Of a DNA stretch of 64,000 nucleotides, positions 55,665-64,000 are shown piece by piece. A program made the translations under genes and the position numbers. The notes below the pieces were generated by a model, which was given only the letters and a program-made list of their open reading frames with translations, was not told the origin of the DNA and searched no databases. Every line of letters begins with the position of its first letter. Position 1 is the first letter of the stretch. Origin of the DNA: Brachyhypopomus gauderio (Eukaryota > Chordata > Actinopteri > Gymnotiformes > Hypopomidae). Location of the stretch: the NCBI RefSeq assembly GCF_052324685.1, contig NC_135211.1, positions 52,014,182 through 52,078,181 of the forward strand, read 5' to 3'.

Positions 55665-56797
55665 ATATGCTTCCATTACCACACATCATTAATAAACATG
55701 GTATTAGTTATCATCAATATGCAGATGACACTCAACTTTATATCTCGCTAGAACCTAAAGCCCTAAAATCAATTTGCTCACTGTTTGACTGCATAGATGA
55801 TATACAGACATGGATGTCTGACAATTTTCTGCAGTTAAATAAACAGAAGACAGAGGTTCTTGTTCTTGGCAGTGATTCACAAAGGAATGATGTCCAGACT
55901 TATTTAAATCAAATGAATCTGAAAGCCAGACAATGTGTTAAGAACCTGGGCGTCACCTTTGATAATGAGCTCAGCTTCAAATCACACATCATGACTACAT
56001 GCAAGACAGCTTACTTTCATCTTCGAAACATCGCTAAGGTCCGAGATATGCTCTCTCCTGCTGACAGTGAAAAACTTGTCCATGCATTTATCACATCAAG
56101 GCTAGATTATTGTAACGCTGTTCTATCTGCTCTTCCAAAGAGCTCTATTTCGCACCTACAGCGAGTTCAGAACGCGGCTGCAAGGGTTCTGACCCGCAGG
56201 AGAAAGAGAGATCATATTACACCTGCACTCCACTCACTGCACTGGTTACCTGTCAGCTTTAGAATAGATTTTAAGGTTCTAGTCATGGTTTTTAAATGTC
56301 TTCATGGTCTTGCCCCTCTTTACCTAAGTGAAATGATGGTTAGATATGTTCCAGTCAGGTCTCTCAGGTCTTCAAACAGTAATCTACTGGTGATTCCTAA
56401 AAGCCGATTAAAGATTGGCGAGGGTGCTTTTAGCCACTATGGCCCAAAGCTCTGGAATTCTCTTCCTGAAGAGCTCAGAGGCATTTCATCCCTGCATAGT
56501 TTTAAGAGCAGTCTCAAAACATTCCTGTTTAGATCCGCTTTTAGTTAAAACTATTAAGATAGAGTTTCTTATCTTATTTACTTTACTTTTTATTATCTTA
56601 CTTACTTCACTTTTTACTTTTTATGTTATTTTAATATTTTTATCTTTAATTTCTTTTAAAATTTTCTTCTGTCTTTTTGTCTTTGTCTTATCTCCTTTTA
56701 ATGTTTCTTTTATTTATACTGTAAAGCACTTTGAGTTACATGTATGTATGAAAGGTGCTATACAAATAAAGATTATTATTATTATTATTATTATTAT
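55665..56797 (+). mobile_element. 5'-truncated L2-type LINE inserted between tRNA-Lys and tRNA-Tyr (unit 29)
   Basis: 1133 bp inserted after GTCTAT in the Lys-Tyr spacer. It carries the C-terminal part of an L2-clade reverse transcriptase, an A/T-rich 3' UTR with the typical AAAGCACTTTGAGT...GGTGCTATACAAATAAAG end, and an (ATT)n tail. Only a TAT is shared at the junctions, so no clear TSD is seen. A second copy lies 5015 bp downstream at the equivalent position. Confidence 0.93.
55667..56548 (+). pseudogene. L2-type LINE ORF2, C-terminal part
   Basis: 293 codons open to the stop. Contains the RT catalytic motif QYADDTQLYIS near the start, LNKQKTEVLVLG and HLQRVQNAAARVLTRRRKRD, and ends YGPKLWNSLPEELRG...FLFRSAFS, the usual C-terminus of the L2 group. 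The endonuclease and the first half of RT are missing (5' truncation), so it cannot move by itself. Confidence 0.9.
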
Positions 56798-57139
56798 GTC
56801 CTTGTTAATGATGACAAAAAAAACAACAATTAAAGCCACTCAGCCTTTCCTTTCTCTCTCTCTCTATGTGACATCACAATAGATTTTCTCAAAAAGCAAT
56901 TCAAATTGTTCTAACCATTGGTGGGACCAACCCGTGGCCTTTTACCATCCACGTGTCCAAAATGCAGTACGCATGCCAATGTTGTTAACAGACATACGTG
57001 TTGGTAGCTCTACATGTCCAACTGGTACAGTGTGAGGTTTCCTCTTTGGTGGACCTTAAAGAGTTGAAAAAGCCACAACCGAACTGGTATCTTTGTCAAC
57101 GTCCTTGTTTCTGGATCTATGCTGCATGTGCGTCAGAAT

Positions 57140-57226
57140 CCTTCGGTAGCTCAGATGGTAGAGCGGAGGACTGTAGAGGTTAAAGCAGCAATCCTTAGGC
57201 CACCGGTTCAAATCCGGTTCGAAGGA
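57140..57226 (+). tRNA. tRNA-Tyr-GTA: tRNA-Tyr (GUA), unit 29
   Basis: Body as unit 1; T7 terminator. Confidence 0.97.
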
Positions 57227-57288
57227 AGCTTCTTTTTTTCCAGGATATTACTGCCTTTAATGTCATGATGGGCAAAAAGTTTTCTGTT

Positions 57289-57360
57289 TTCCCTGACCGG
57301 GAATCGAACCCGGGCCGCGGCGGTGAGAGCGCCGAATCCTAGCCACTAGACCATCAGGGA
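57289..57360 (-). tRNA. tRNA-Glu-CTC: tRNA-Glu (CUC), unit 29
   Basis: Body as unit 1; 3' flank ATGGGCAAAAAG instead of ATGAGCAAAAAG, shared with unit 33. Confidence 0.97.
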
Positions 57361-57564
57361 CAGCGATGTTATGCTAATGAATGAAGGCTTTTACATGAGT
57401 TCTGGCTGGCCGTTATTCATGAGTGAAGAAAGACCAGAATGTGGGTTATTCGTGACCACACCAGAACATGTGGACCTTTTTGTGTCAAGACTGTCAAATG
57501 CTTCCCATGTCAGAGGTCAAGAATATCTGGACATGTTCTGAATCACAGAGCAAGGCTAAACGTA

Positions 57565-57637
57565 GCCTGGATAGCTCAGTCGGTAGAGCATCAGACTTTT
57601 AATCTGAGGGTCCAGGGTTCAAGTCCCTGTTCAGGCG
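57565..57637 (+). tRNA. tRNA-Lys-TTT: tRNA-Lys (UUU), unit 30
   Basis: Body as unit 1; downstream markers CAGACTTTTGG, TTTACATCTG and CACCAATT, shared with units 34 and 35. Confidence 0.97.
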
Positions 57638-58109
57638 TTGAACTTTACATGACCGTCAGCTCTTGAGCACCGTTCACTCATCGTCAGGCAGACTTTTGGA
57701 TTAAGCTGAACTTCCAGCTTTACATCTGCCTACCTGTGACTTCCTTGTCATTAATTATTTTGTCTATGTCCTTGTTAATGATGAAAAAAAAAACACCAAT
57801 TAAAGCCACTCAGCCTTTCCTTTCTCTCTCTCTCTATGTGACATCACAATAGATTTTCTCAAAAAGCAATTCAAATTGTTCTAACCATTGGTGGGACCAA
57901 CCCGTGGCCTTTTACCATCCACGTGTCCAAAATGCAGTACGCATGCCAATGTTGTTAACAGACATACGTGTTGGTAGCTCTACATGTCCAACTGGTACAG
58001 TGTGAGGTTTCCTCTTTGGTGGACCTTAAAGAGTTGAAAAAGCCACAACCGAACTGGTATCTTTGTCAACGTCCTTGTTTCTGGATCTATGCTGCATGTG
58101 CGTCAGAAT

Positions 58110-58196
58110 CCTTCGGTAGCTCAGATGGTAGAGCGGAGGACTGTAGAGGTTAAAGCAGCAATCCTTAGGCCACCGGTTCAAATCCGGTTCGAAGGA
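58110..58196 (+). tRNA. tRNA-Tyr-GTA: tRNA-Tyr (GUA), unit 30
   Basis: Body as unit 1; T7 terminator. Confidence 0.97.
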
Positions 58197-58258
58197 AGCT
58201 TCTTTTTTTCCAGGATATTACTGCCTTTAATGTCATGATGAGCAAAAAGTTTTCTGTT

Positions 58259-58330
58259 TTCCCTGACCGGGAATCGAACCCGGGCCGCGGCGGTGAGAGC
58301 GCCGAATCCTAGCCACTAGACCATCAGGGA
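58259..58330 (-). tRNA. tRNA-Glu-CTC: tRNA-Glu (CUC), unit 30
   Basis: Body as unit 1. Confidence 0.97.
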
Positions 58331-58534
58331 CAGCGATGTTATGCTAATGGATGAAGGCTTTTACATGAGTTCTGGCTGGCCGTTATTCATGAGTGAAGAA
58401 AGACCAGAATGTGGGTTATTCGTGACCACACCAGAACATGTGGACCTTTTTGTGTCAAGACTGTCAAATGCTTCCCATGTCAGAGGTCAAGAATATCTGG
58501 ACATGTTCTGAATCACAGAGCAAGGCTAAACGTA

Positions 58535-58607
58535 GCCTGGATAGCTCAGTCGGTAGAGCATCAGACTTTTAATCTGAGGGTCCAGGGTTCAAGTCCCTGT
58601 TCAGGCG
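58535..58607 (+). tRNA. tRNA-Lys-TTT: tRNA-Lys (UUU), unit 31
   Basis: Body as unit 1. Confidence 0.97.
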
Positions 58608-59079
58608 TTGAACTTTACATGACCGTCAGCTCTTGAGCACCGTTCACTCATCGTCAGGCAGGCTTTTGGATTAAGCTGAACTTCCAGCTTTACGTCTGCC
58701 TACCTGTGACTTCCTTGTCATTAATTATTTTGTCTATGTCCTTGTTAATGATGACAAAAAAAACAACAATTAAAGCCACTCAGCCTTTCCTTTCTCTCTC
58801 TCTCTATGTGACATCACAATAGATTTTCTCAAAAAGCAATTCAAATTGTTCTAACCATTGGTGGGACCAACCCGTGGCCTTTTACCATCCACGTGTCCAA
58901 AATGCAGTACGCATGCCAATGTTGTTAACAGACATACGTGTTGGTAGCTCTACATGTCCAACTGGTACAGTGTGAGGTTTCCTCTTTGGTGGACCTTAAA
59001 GAGTTGAAAAAGCCACAACCGAACTGGTATCTTTGTCAACGTCCTTGTTTCTGGATCTATGCTGCATGTGCGTCAGAAT

Positions 59080-59166
59080 CCTTCGGTAGCTCAGATGGTA
59101 GAGCGGAGGACTGTAGAGGTTAAAGCAGCAATCCTTAGGCCACCGGTTCAAATCCGGTTCGAAGGA
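59080..59166 (+). tRNA. tRNA-Tyr-GTA: tRNA-Tyr (GUA), unit 31
   Basis: Body as unit 1; T8 terminator. Confidence 0.97.
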
Positions 59167-59229
59167 AGCTTCTTTTTTTTCCAGGATATTACTGCCCTTA
59201 ATGTCATGATGAGCAAAAAGTTTTCTGTT

Positions 59230-59301
59230 TTCCCTGACCGGGAATCGAACCCGGGCCGCGGCGGTGAGAGCGCCGAATCCTAGCCACTAGACCATCAGGG
59301 A
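59230..59301 (-). tRNA. tRNA-Glu-CTC: tRNA-Glu (CUC), unit 31
   Basis: Body as unit 1. Confidence 0.97.
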
Positions 59302-59505
59302 CAGCGATGTTATGCTAATGGATGAAGGCTTTTACATGAGTTCTGGCTGGCCGTTATTCATGAGTGAAGAAAGACCAGAATGTGGGTTATTCGTGACCAC
59401 ACCAGAACATGTGGACCTTTTTGTGTCAAGACTGTCAAATGCTTCCCATGTCAGAGGTCAAGAATATCTGGACATGTTCTGAATCACAGAGCAAGGCTAA
59501 ATGTA

Positions 59506-59578
59506 GCCTGGATAGCTCAGTCGGTAGAGCATCAGACTTTTAATCTGAGGGTCCAGGGTTCAAGTCCCTGTTCAGGCG
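59506..59578 (+). tRNA. tRNA-Lys-TTT: tRNA-Lys (UUU), unit 32
   Basis: Body as unit 1; upstream CTAAATG (private combination). Confidence 0.97.
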
Positions 59579-60050
59579 TTGAACTTTACATGACCGTCAG
59601 CTCTTGAGCACCGTTCACTCATCGTCAGGCAGGCTTTTGGATTAAGCTGAACTTCCAGCTTTACGTCTGCCTACCTGTGACTTCCTTGTCATTAATTATT
59701 TTGTCTATGTCCTTGTTAATGATGACAAAAAAAACAACAATTAAAGCCACTCAGCCTTTCCTTTCTCTCTCTCTCTATGTGACATCACAATAGATTTTCT
59801 CAAAAAGCAATTCAAATTGTTCTAACCATTGGTGGGACCAACCCGTGGCCTTTTACCATCCACGTGTCCAAAATGCAGTACGCATGCCAATGTTGTTAAC
59901 AGACATACGTGTTGGTAGCTCTACATGTCCAACTGGTACAGTGTGAGGTTTCCTCTTTGGTGGACCTTAAAGAGTTGAAAAAGCCACAACCGAACTGGTA
60001 TCTTTGTCAACGTCCTTGTTTCTGGATCTATGCTGCATGTGCGTCAGAAT

Positions 60051-60137
60051 CCTTCGGTAGCTCAGATGGTAGAGCGGAGGACTGTAGAGGTTAAAGCAGC
60101 AATCCTTAGGCCACCGGTTCAAATCCGGTTCGAAGGA
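60051..60137 (+). tRNA. tRNA-Tyr-GTA: tRNA-Tyr (GUA), unit 32
   Basis: Body as unit 1; T8 terminator. Confidence 0.97.
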
Positions 60138-60200
60138 AGCTTCTTTTTTTTCCAGGATATTACTGCCCTTAATGTCATGATGAGCAAAAAGTTTTCTGTT

Positions 60201-60272
60201 TTCCCTGACCGGGAATCGAACCCGGGCCGCGGCGGTGAGAGCGCCGAATCCTAGCCACTAGACCATCAGGGA
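60201..60272 (-). tRNA. tRNA-Glu-CTC: tRNA-Glu (CUC), unit 32
   Basis: Body as unit 1. Confidence 0.97.
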
Positions 60273-60476
60273 CAGCGATGTTATGCTAATGGATGAAGGC
60301 TTTTACATGAGTTCTGGCTGGCCGTTATTCATGAGTGAAGAAAGACCAGAATGTGGGTTATTCGTGACCACACCAGAACATGTGGACCTTTTTGTGTCAA
60401 GACTGTCAAATGCTTCCCATGTCAGAGGTCAAGAATATCTGGACATGTTCTGAATCACAGAGCAAGGCTAAACGTA

Positions 60477-60549
60477 GCCTGGATAGCTCAGTCGGTAGAG
60501 CATCAGACTTTTAATCTGAGGGTCCAGGGTTCAAGTCCCTGTTCAGGCG
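60477..60549 (+). tRNA. tRNA-Lys-TTT: tRNA-Lys (UUU), unit 33
   Basis: Body as unit 1; second LINE-bearing unit. Confidence 0.97.
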
Positions 60550-60679
60550 TTGAACTTTACATGACCGTCAGCTCTTGAGCACCGTTCACTCATCGTCAGG
60601 CAGGCTTTTGGATTAAGCTGAACTTCCAGCTTTACGTCTGCCTACCTGTGACTTCCTTGTCATTAATTATTTTGTCTAT

Positions 60680-61812
60680 ATATGCTTCCATTACCACACA
60701 TCATTAATAAACATGGTATTAGTTATCATCAATATGCAGATGACACTCAACTTTATATCTCGCTAGAACCTAAAGCCCTAAAATCAATTTGCTCACTGTT
60801 TGACTGCATAGATGATATACAGACATGGATGTCTGACAATTTTCTGCAGTTAAATAAACAGAAGACAGAGGTTCTTGTTCTTGGCAGTGATTCACAAAGG
60901 AATGATGTCCAGACTTATTTAAATCAAATGAATCTGAAAGCCAGACAATGTGTTAAGAACCTGGGCGTCACCTTTGATAATGAGCTCAGCTTCAAATCAC
61001 ACATCATGACTACATGCAAGACAGCTTACTTTCATCTTCGAAACATCGCTAAGGTCCGAGATATGCTCTCTCCTGCTGACAGTGAAAAACTTGTCCATGC
61101 ATTTATCACATCAAGGCTAGATTATTGTAACGCTGTTCTATCTGCTCTTCCAAAGAGCTCTATTTCGCACCTACAGCGAGTTCAGAACGCGGCTGCAAGG
61201 GTTCTGACCCGCAGGAGAAAGAGAGATCATATTACACCTGCACTCCACTCACTGCACTGGTTACCTGTCAGCTTTAGAATAGATTTTAAGGTTCTAGTCA
61301 TGGTTTTTAAATGTCTTCATGGTCTTGCCCCTCTTTACCTAAGTGAAATGATGGTTAGATATGTTCCAGTCAGGTCTCTCAGGTCTTCAAACAGTAATCT
61401 ACTGGTGATTCCTAAAAGCCGATTAAAGATTGGCGAGGGTGCTTTTAGCCACTATGGCCCAAAGCTCTGGAATTCTCTTCCTGAAGAGCTCAGAGGCATT
61501 TCATCCCTGCATAGTTTTAAGAGCAGTCTCAAAACATTCCTGTTTAGATCCGCTTTTAGTTAAAACTATTAAGATAGAGTTTCTTATCTTATTTACTTTA
61601 CTTTTTATTATCTTACTTACTTCACTTTTTACTTTTTATGTTATTTTAATATTTTTATCTTTAATTTCTTTTAAAATTTTCTTCTGTCTTTTTGTCTTTG
61701 TCTTATCTCCTTTTAATGTTTCTTTTATTTATACTGTAAAGCACTTTGAGTTACATGTATGTATGAAAGGTGCTATACAAATAAAGATTATTATTATTAT
61801 TATTATTATTAT
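60680..61812 (+). mobile_element. second copy of the L2-type LINE (unit 33)
   Basis: Same 1133-bp insert, same junctions and same spacer position as at 55665. The coding part translates identically. This indicates duplication of the whole tRNA unit, not a second retrotransposition. Confidence 0.93.
60682..61563 (+). pseudogene. L2-type LINE ORF2, C-terminal part (second copy)
   Basis: Same 293-codon C-terminal frame as the copy at 55667, with no amino-acid difference noticed. Confidence 0.9.
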
Positions 61813-62154
61813 GTCCTTGTTAATGATGACAAAAAAAACAACAATTAAAGCCACTCAGCCTTTCCTTTCTCTCTCTCTCTATGTGACATCACAATAGATT
61901 TTCTCAAAAAGCAATTCAAATTGTTCTAACCATTGGTGGGACCAACCCGTGGCCTTTTACCATCCACGTGTCCAAAATGCAGTACGCATGCCAATGTTGT
62001 TAACAGACATACGTGTTGGTAGCTCTACATGTCCAACTGGTACAGTGTGAGGTTTCCTCTTTGGTGGACCTTAAAGAGTTGAAAAAGCCACAACCGAACT
62101 GGTATCTTTGTCAACGTCCTTGTTTCTGGATCTATGCTGCATGTGCGTCAGAAT

Positions 62155-62241
62155 CCTTCGGTAGCTCAGATGGTAGAGCGGAGGACTGTAGAGGTTAAAG
62201 CAGCAATCCTTAGGCCACCGGTTCAAATCCGGTTCGAAGGA
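62155..62241 (+). tRNA. tRNA-Tyr-GTA: tRNA-Tyr (GUA), unit 33
   Basis: Body as unit 1; T7 terminator. Confidence 0.97.
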
Positions 62242-62303
62242 AGCTTCTTTTTTTCCAGGATATTACTGCCTTTAATGTCATGATGGGCAAAAAGTTTTCT
62301 GTT

Positions 62304-62375
62304 TTCCCTGACCGGGAATCGAACCCGGGCCGCGGCGGTGAGAGCGCCGAATCCTAGCCACTAGACCATCAGGGA
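62304..62375 (-). tRNA. tRNA-Glu-CTC: tRNA-Glu (CUC), unit 33
   Basis: Body as unit 1; flank ATGTCATGC differs by one base from unit 29 (ATGTTATGC). Confidence 0.97.
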
Positions 62376-62579
62376 CAGCGATGTCATGCTAATGAATGAA
62401 GGCTTTTACATGAGTTCTGGCTGGCCGTTATTCATGAGTGAAGAAAGACCAGAATGTGGGTTATTCGTGACCACACCAGAACATGTGGACCTTTTTGTGT
62501 CAAGACTGTCAAATGCTTCCCATGTCAGAGGTCAAGAATATCTGGACATGTTCTGAATCACAGAGCAAGGCTAAACGTA

Positions 62580-62652
62580 GCCTGGATAGCTCAGTCGGTA
62601 GAGCATCAGACTTTTAATCTGAGGGTCCAGGGTTCAAGTCCCTGTTCAGGCG
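62580..62652 (+). tRNA. tRNA-Lys-TTT: tRNA-Lys (UUU), unit 34
   Basis: Body as unit 1; same downstream markers as unit 30. Confidence 0.97.
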
Positions 62653-63124
62653 TTGAACTTTACATGACCGTCAGCTCTTGAGCACCGTTCACTCATCGTC
62701 AGGCAGACTTTTGGATTAAGCTGAACTTCCAGCTTTACATCTGCCTACCTGTGACTTCCTTGTCATTAATTATTTTGTCTATGTCCTTGTTAATGATGAA
62801 AAAAAAAACACCAATTAAAGCCACTCAGCCTTTCCTTTCTCTCTCTCTCTATGTGACATCACAATAGATTTTCTCAAAAAGCAATTCAAATTGTTCTAAC
62901 CATTGGTGGGACCAACCCGTGGCCTTTTACCATCCACGTGTCCAAAATGCAGTACGCATGCCAATGTTGTTAACAGACATACGTGTTGGTAGCTCTACAT
63001 GTCCAACTGGTACAGTGTGAGGTTTCCTCTTTGGTGGACCTTAAAGAGTTGAAAAAGCCACAACCGAACTGGTATCTTTGTCAACGTCCTTGTTTCTGGA
63101 TCTATGCTGCATGTGTGTCAGAAT

Positions 63125-63211
63125 CCTTCGGTAGCTCAGATGGTAGAGCGGAGGACTGTAGAGGTTAAAGCAGCAATCCTTAGGCCACCGGTTCAAATCC
63201 GGTTCGAAGGA
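63125..63211 (+). tRNA. tRNA-Tyr-GTA: tRNA-Tyr (GUA), unit 34
   Basis: Body as unit 1; flank TGTGTGTCAG is private; T7 terminator. Confidence 0.97.
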
Positions 63212-63273
63212 AGCTTCTTTTTTTCCAGGATATTACTGCCTTTAATGTCATGATGAGCAAAAACTTTTCTGTT

Positions 63274-63345
63274 TTCCCTGACCGGGAATCGAACCCGGGC
63301 CGCGGCGGTGAGAGCGCCGAATCCTAGCCACTAGACCATCAGGGA
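63274..63345 (-). tRNA. tRNA-Glu-CTC: tRNA-Glu (CUC), unit 34
   Basis: Body as unit 1; 3' flank AAAAACTTTTC instead of AAAAAGTTTTC. Confidence 0.97.
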
Positions 63346-63549
63346 CAGCGATGTTATGCTAATGAATGAAGGCTTTTACATGAGTTCTGGCTGGCCGTTA
63401 TTCATGAGTGAAGAAAGACCAGAATGTGGGTTATTCGTGACCACACCAGAACATGTGGACCTTTTTGTGTCAAGACTGTCAAATGCTTCCCATGTCAGAG
63501 GTCAAGAATATCTGGACATGTTCTGAATCACAGAGCAAGGCTAAACGTA

Positions 63550-63622
63550 GCCTGGATAGCTCAGTCGGTAGAGCATCAGACTTTTAATCTGAGGGTCCAG
63601 GGTTCAAGTCCCTGTTCAGGCG
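63550..63622 (+). tRNA. tRNA-Lys-TTT: tRNA-Lys (UUU), unit 35
   Basis: Body as unit 1. The window ends before the tRNA-Tyr of this unit. Confidence 0.97.
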
Positions 63623-64000
63623 TTGAACTTTACATGACCGTCAGCTCTTGAGCACCGTTCACTCATCGTCAGGCAGACTTTTGGATTAAGCTGAACTTCC
63701 AGCTTTACATCTGCCTACCTGTGACTTCCTTGTCATTAATTATTTTGTCTATGTCCTTGTTAATGATGAAAAAAAAAACACCAATTAAAGCCACTCAGCC
63801 TTTCCTTTCTCTCTCTCTCTATGTGACATCACAATAGATTTTCTCAAAAAGCAATTCAAATTGTTCTAACCATTGGTGGGACCAACCCGTGGCCTTTTAC
63901 CATCCACGTGTCCAAAATGCAGTACGCATGCCAATGTTGTTAACAGACATACGTGTTGGTAGCTCTACATGTCCAACTGGTACAGTGTGAGGTTTCCTCT

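Larger units (their letters stand above)
55336..60350 (+). repeat. higher-order repeat block with LINE (units 29-32), 5015 bp
   Basis: Four units, the first enlarged to 2103 bp by a LINE. The next block starts at 60351 with the same LINE-bearing unit and the same following unit (62454), as far as the window shows. Confidence 0.9.
28120..64000 (+). repeat. tandem array of about 35 tRNA units (Lys-Tyr-Glu), 970-971 bp each
   Basis: Successive units start (reference ATGTGGGTTATTCGTGACC) at 28160, 29130, 30101, 31071 and so on to 63424. Spacing is 970 or 971 bp, with one unit of 969 and two of 2103 that carry a LINE. The 1-bp difference is a T7 or T8 run after tRNA-Tyr. Each unit has tRNA-Lys(UUU) +, tRNA-Tyr(GUA) + and tRNA-Glu(CUC) -, plus about 740 bp of conserved spacer. 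Copies differ at only a handful of sites, so the array evolves in concert. It continues past the window. Such large tandem tRNA arrays are known from teleosts such as zebrafish. Confidence 0.97.

Noticed and set aside
28160-63651. Repeated open frames of 61, 74 and 75 codons in every unit
   Set aside because: They overlap the tRNA-Lys, tRNA-Tyr and tRNA-Glu genes in arbitrary frames, and their conservation is explained by array homogenisation.

Overview
The window is vertebrate nuclear DNA, almost certainly from a teleost fish. It holds a spliced RAPGEF2 gene with GT-AG introns, dense CA/GT microsatellites, teleost-type Gmr1, hAT and L2 elements, and a long tandem array of tRNA genes. The species cannot be named from the sequence alone.

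1-21.3 kb (+ strand): the 3' part of rapgef2, a Rap1/Rap2 guanine-nucleotide exchange factor (PDZ-GEF1). Nineteen coding exons (the first cut by the window edge) join in one frame to 1125 codons plus a stop. They run from the end of the cyclic-nucleotide-binding-like domain through RasGEF-N, PDZ, RA and the CDC25-type catalytic domain to a C-terminal tail ending in the PDZ ligand QVSAV. Exons 8 and 9 are separated by a 12.95-kb intron. That intron carries microsatellites, a 36-bp x 25 minisatellite (4868-5763) and an intact-looking Ty3/gypsy element of the Gmr1 type (5859-13472; integrase encoded before reverse transcriptase; LTRs that look identical; TSD TGGAG). A hAT element (11477-12987, 8-bp TSD) sits in the 3' LTR, and a 234-bp TA-flanked MITE sits inside the hAT.

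21.3-28.1 kb: a gene-poor transposon graveyard. A degraded hAT-like element (21672-26534) contains a CpG-rich promoter-like block, a 125-bp near-perfect palindrome and, 2 bp from its own right end, a broken short-LTR gypsy-type element on the minus strand (23367-26528, TSD ACCCT). A decayed minus-strand LINE follows (about 26535-28060), abutting a fragment of the tRNA repeat.

28.1-64 kb: a tandem array of 35 units of 970-971 bp that runs off the window end. Each unit carries tRNA-Lys(UUU) (+), intron-containing tRNA-Tyr(GUA) (+) and tRNA-Glu(CUC) (-): 35 Lys, 34 Tyr and 34 Glu genes are in view. Units differ at few positions and are arranged in higher-order repeats: two consecutive 5-unit blocks of exactly 4853 bp, and a 5015-bp block holding a 5'-truncated L2-type LINE that occurs twice. 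The array has evidently been homogenised by unequal exchange or conversion, and it is the most unusual feature here.
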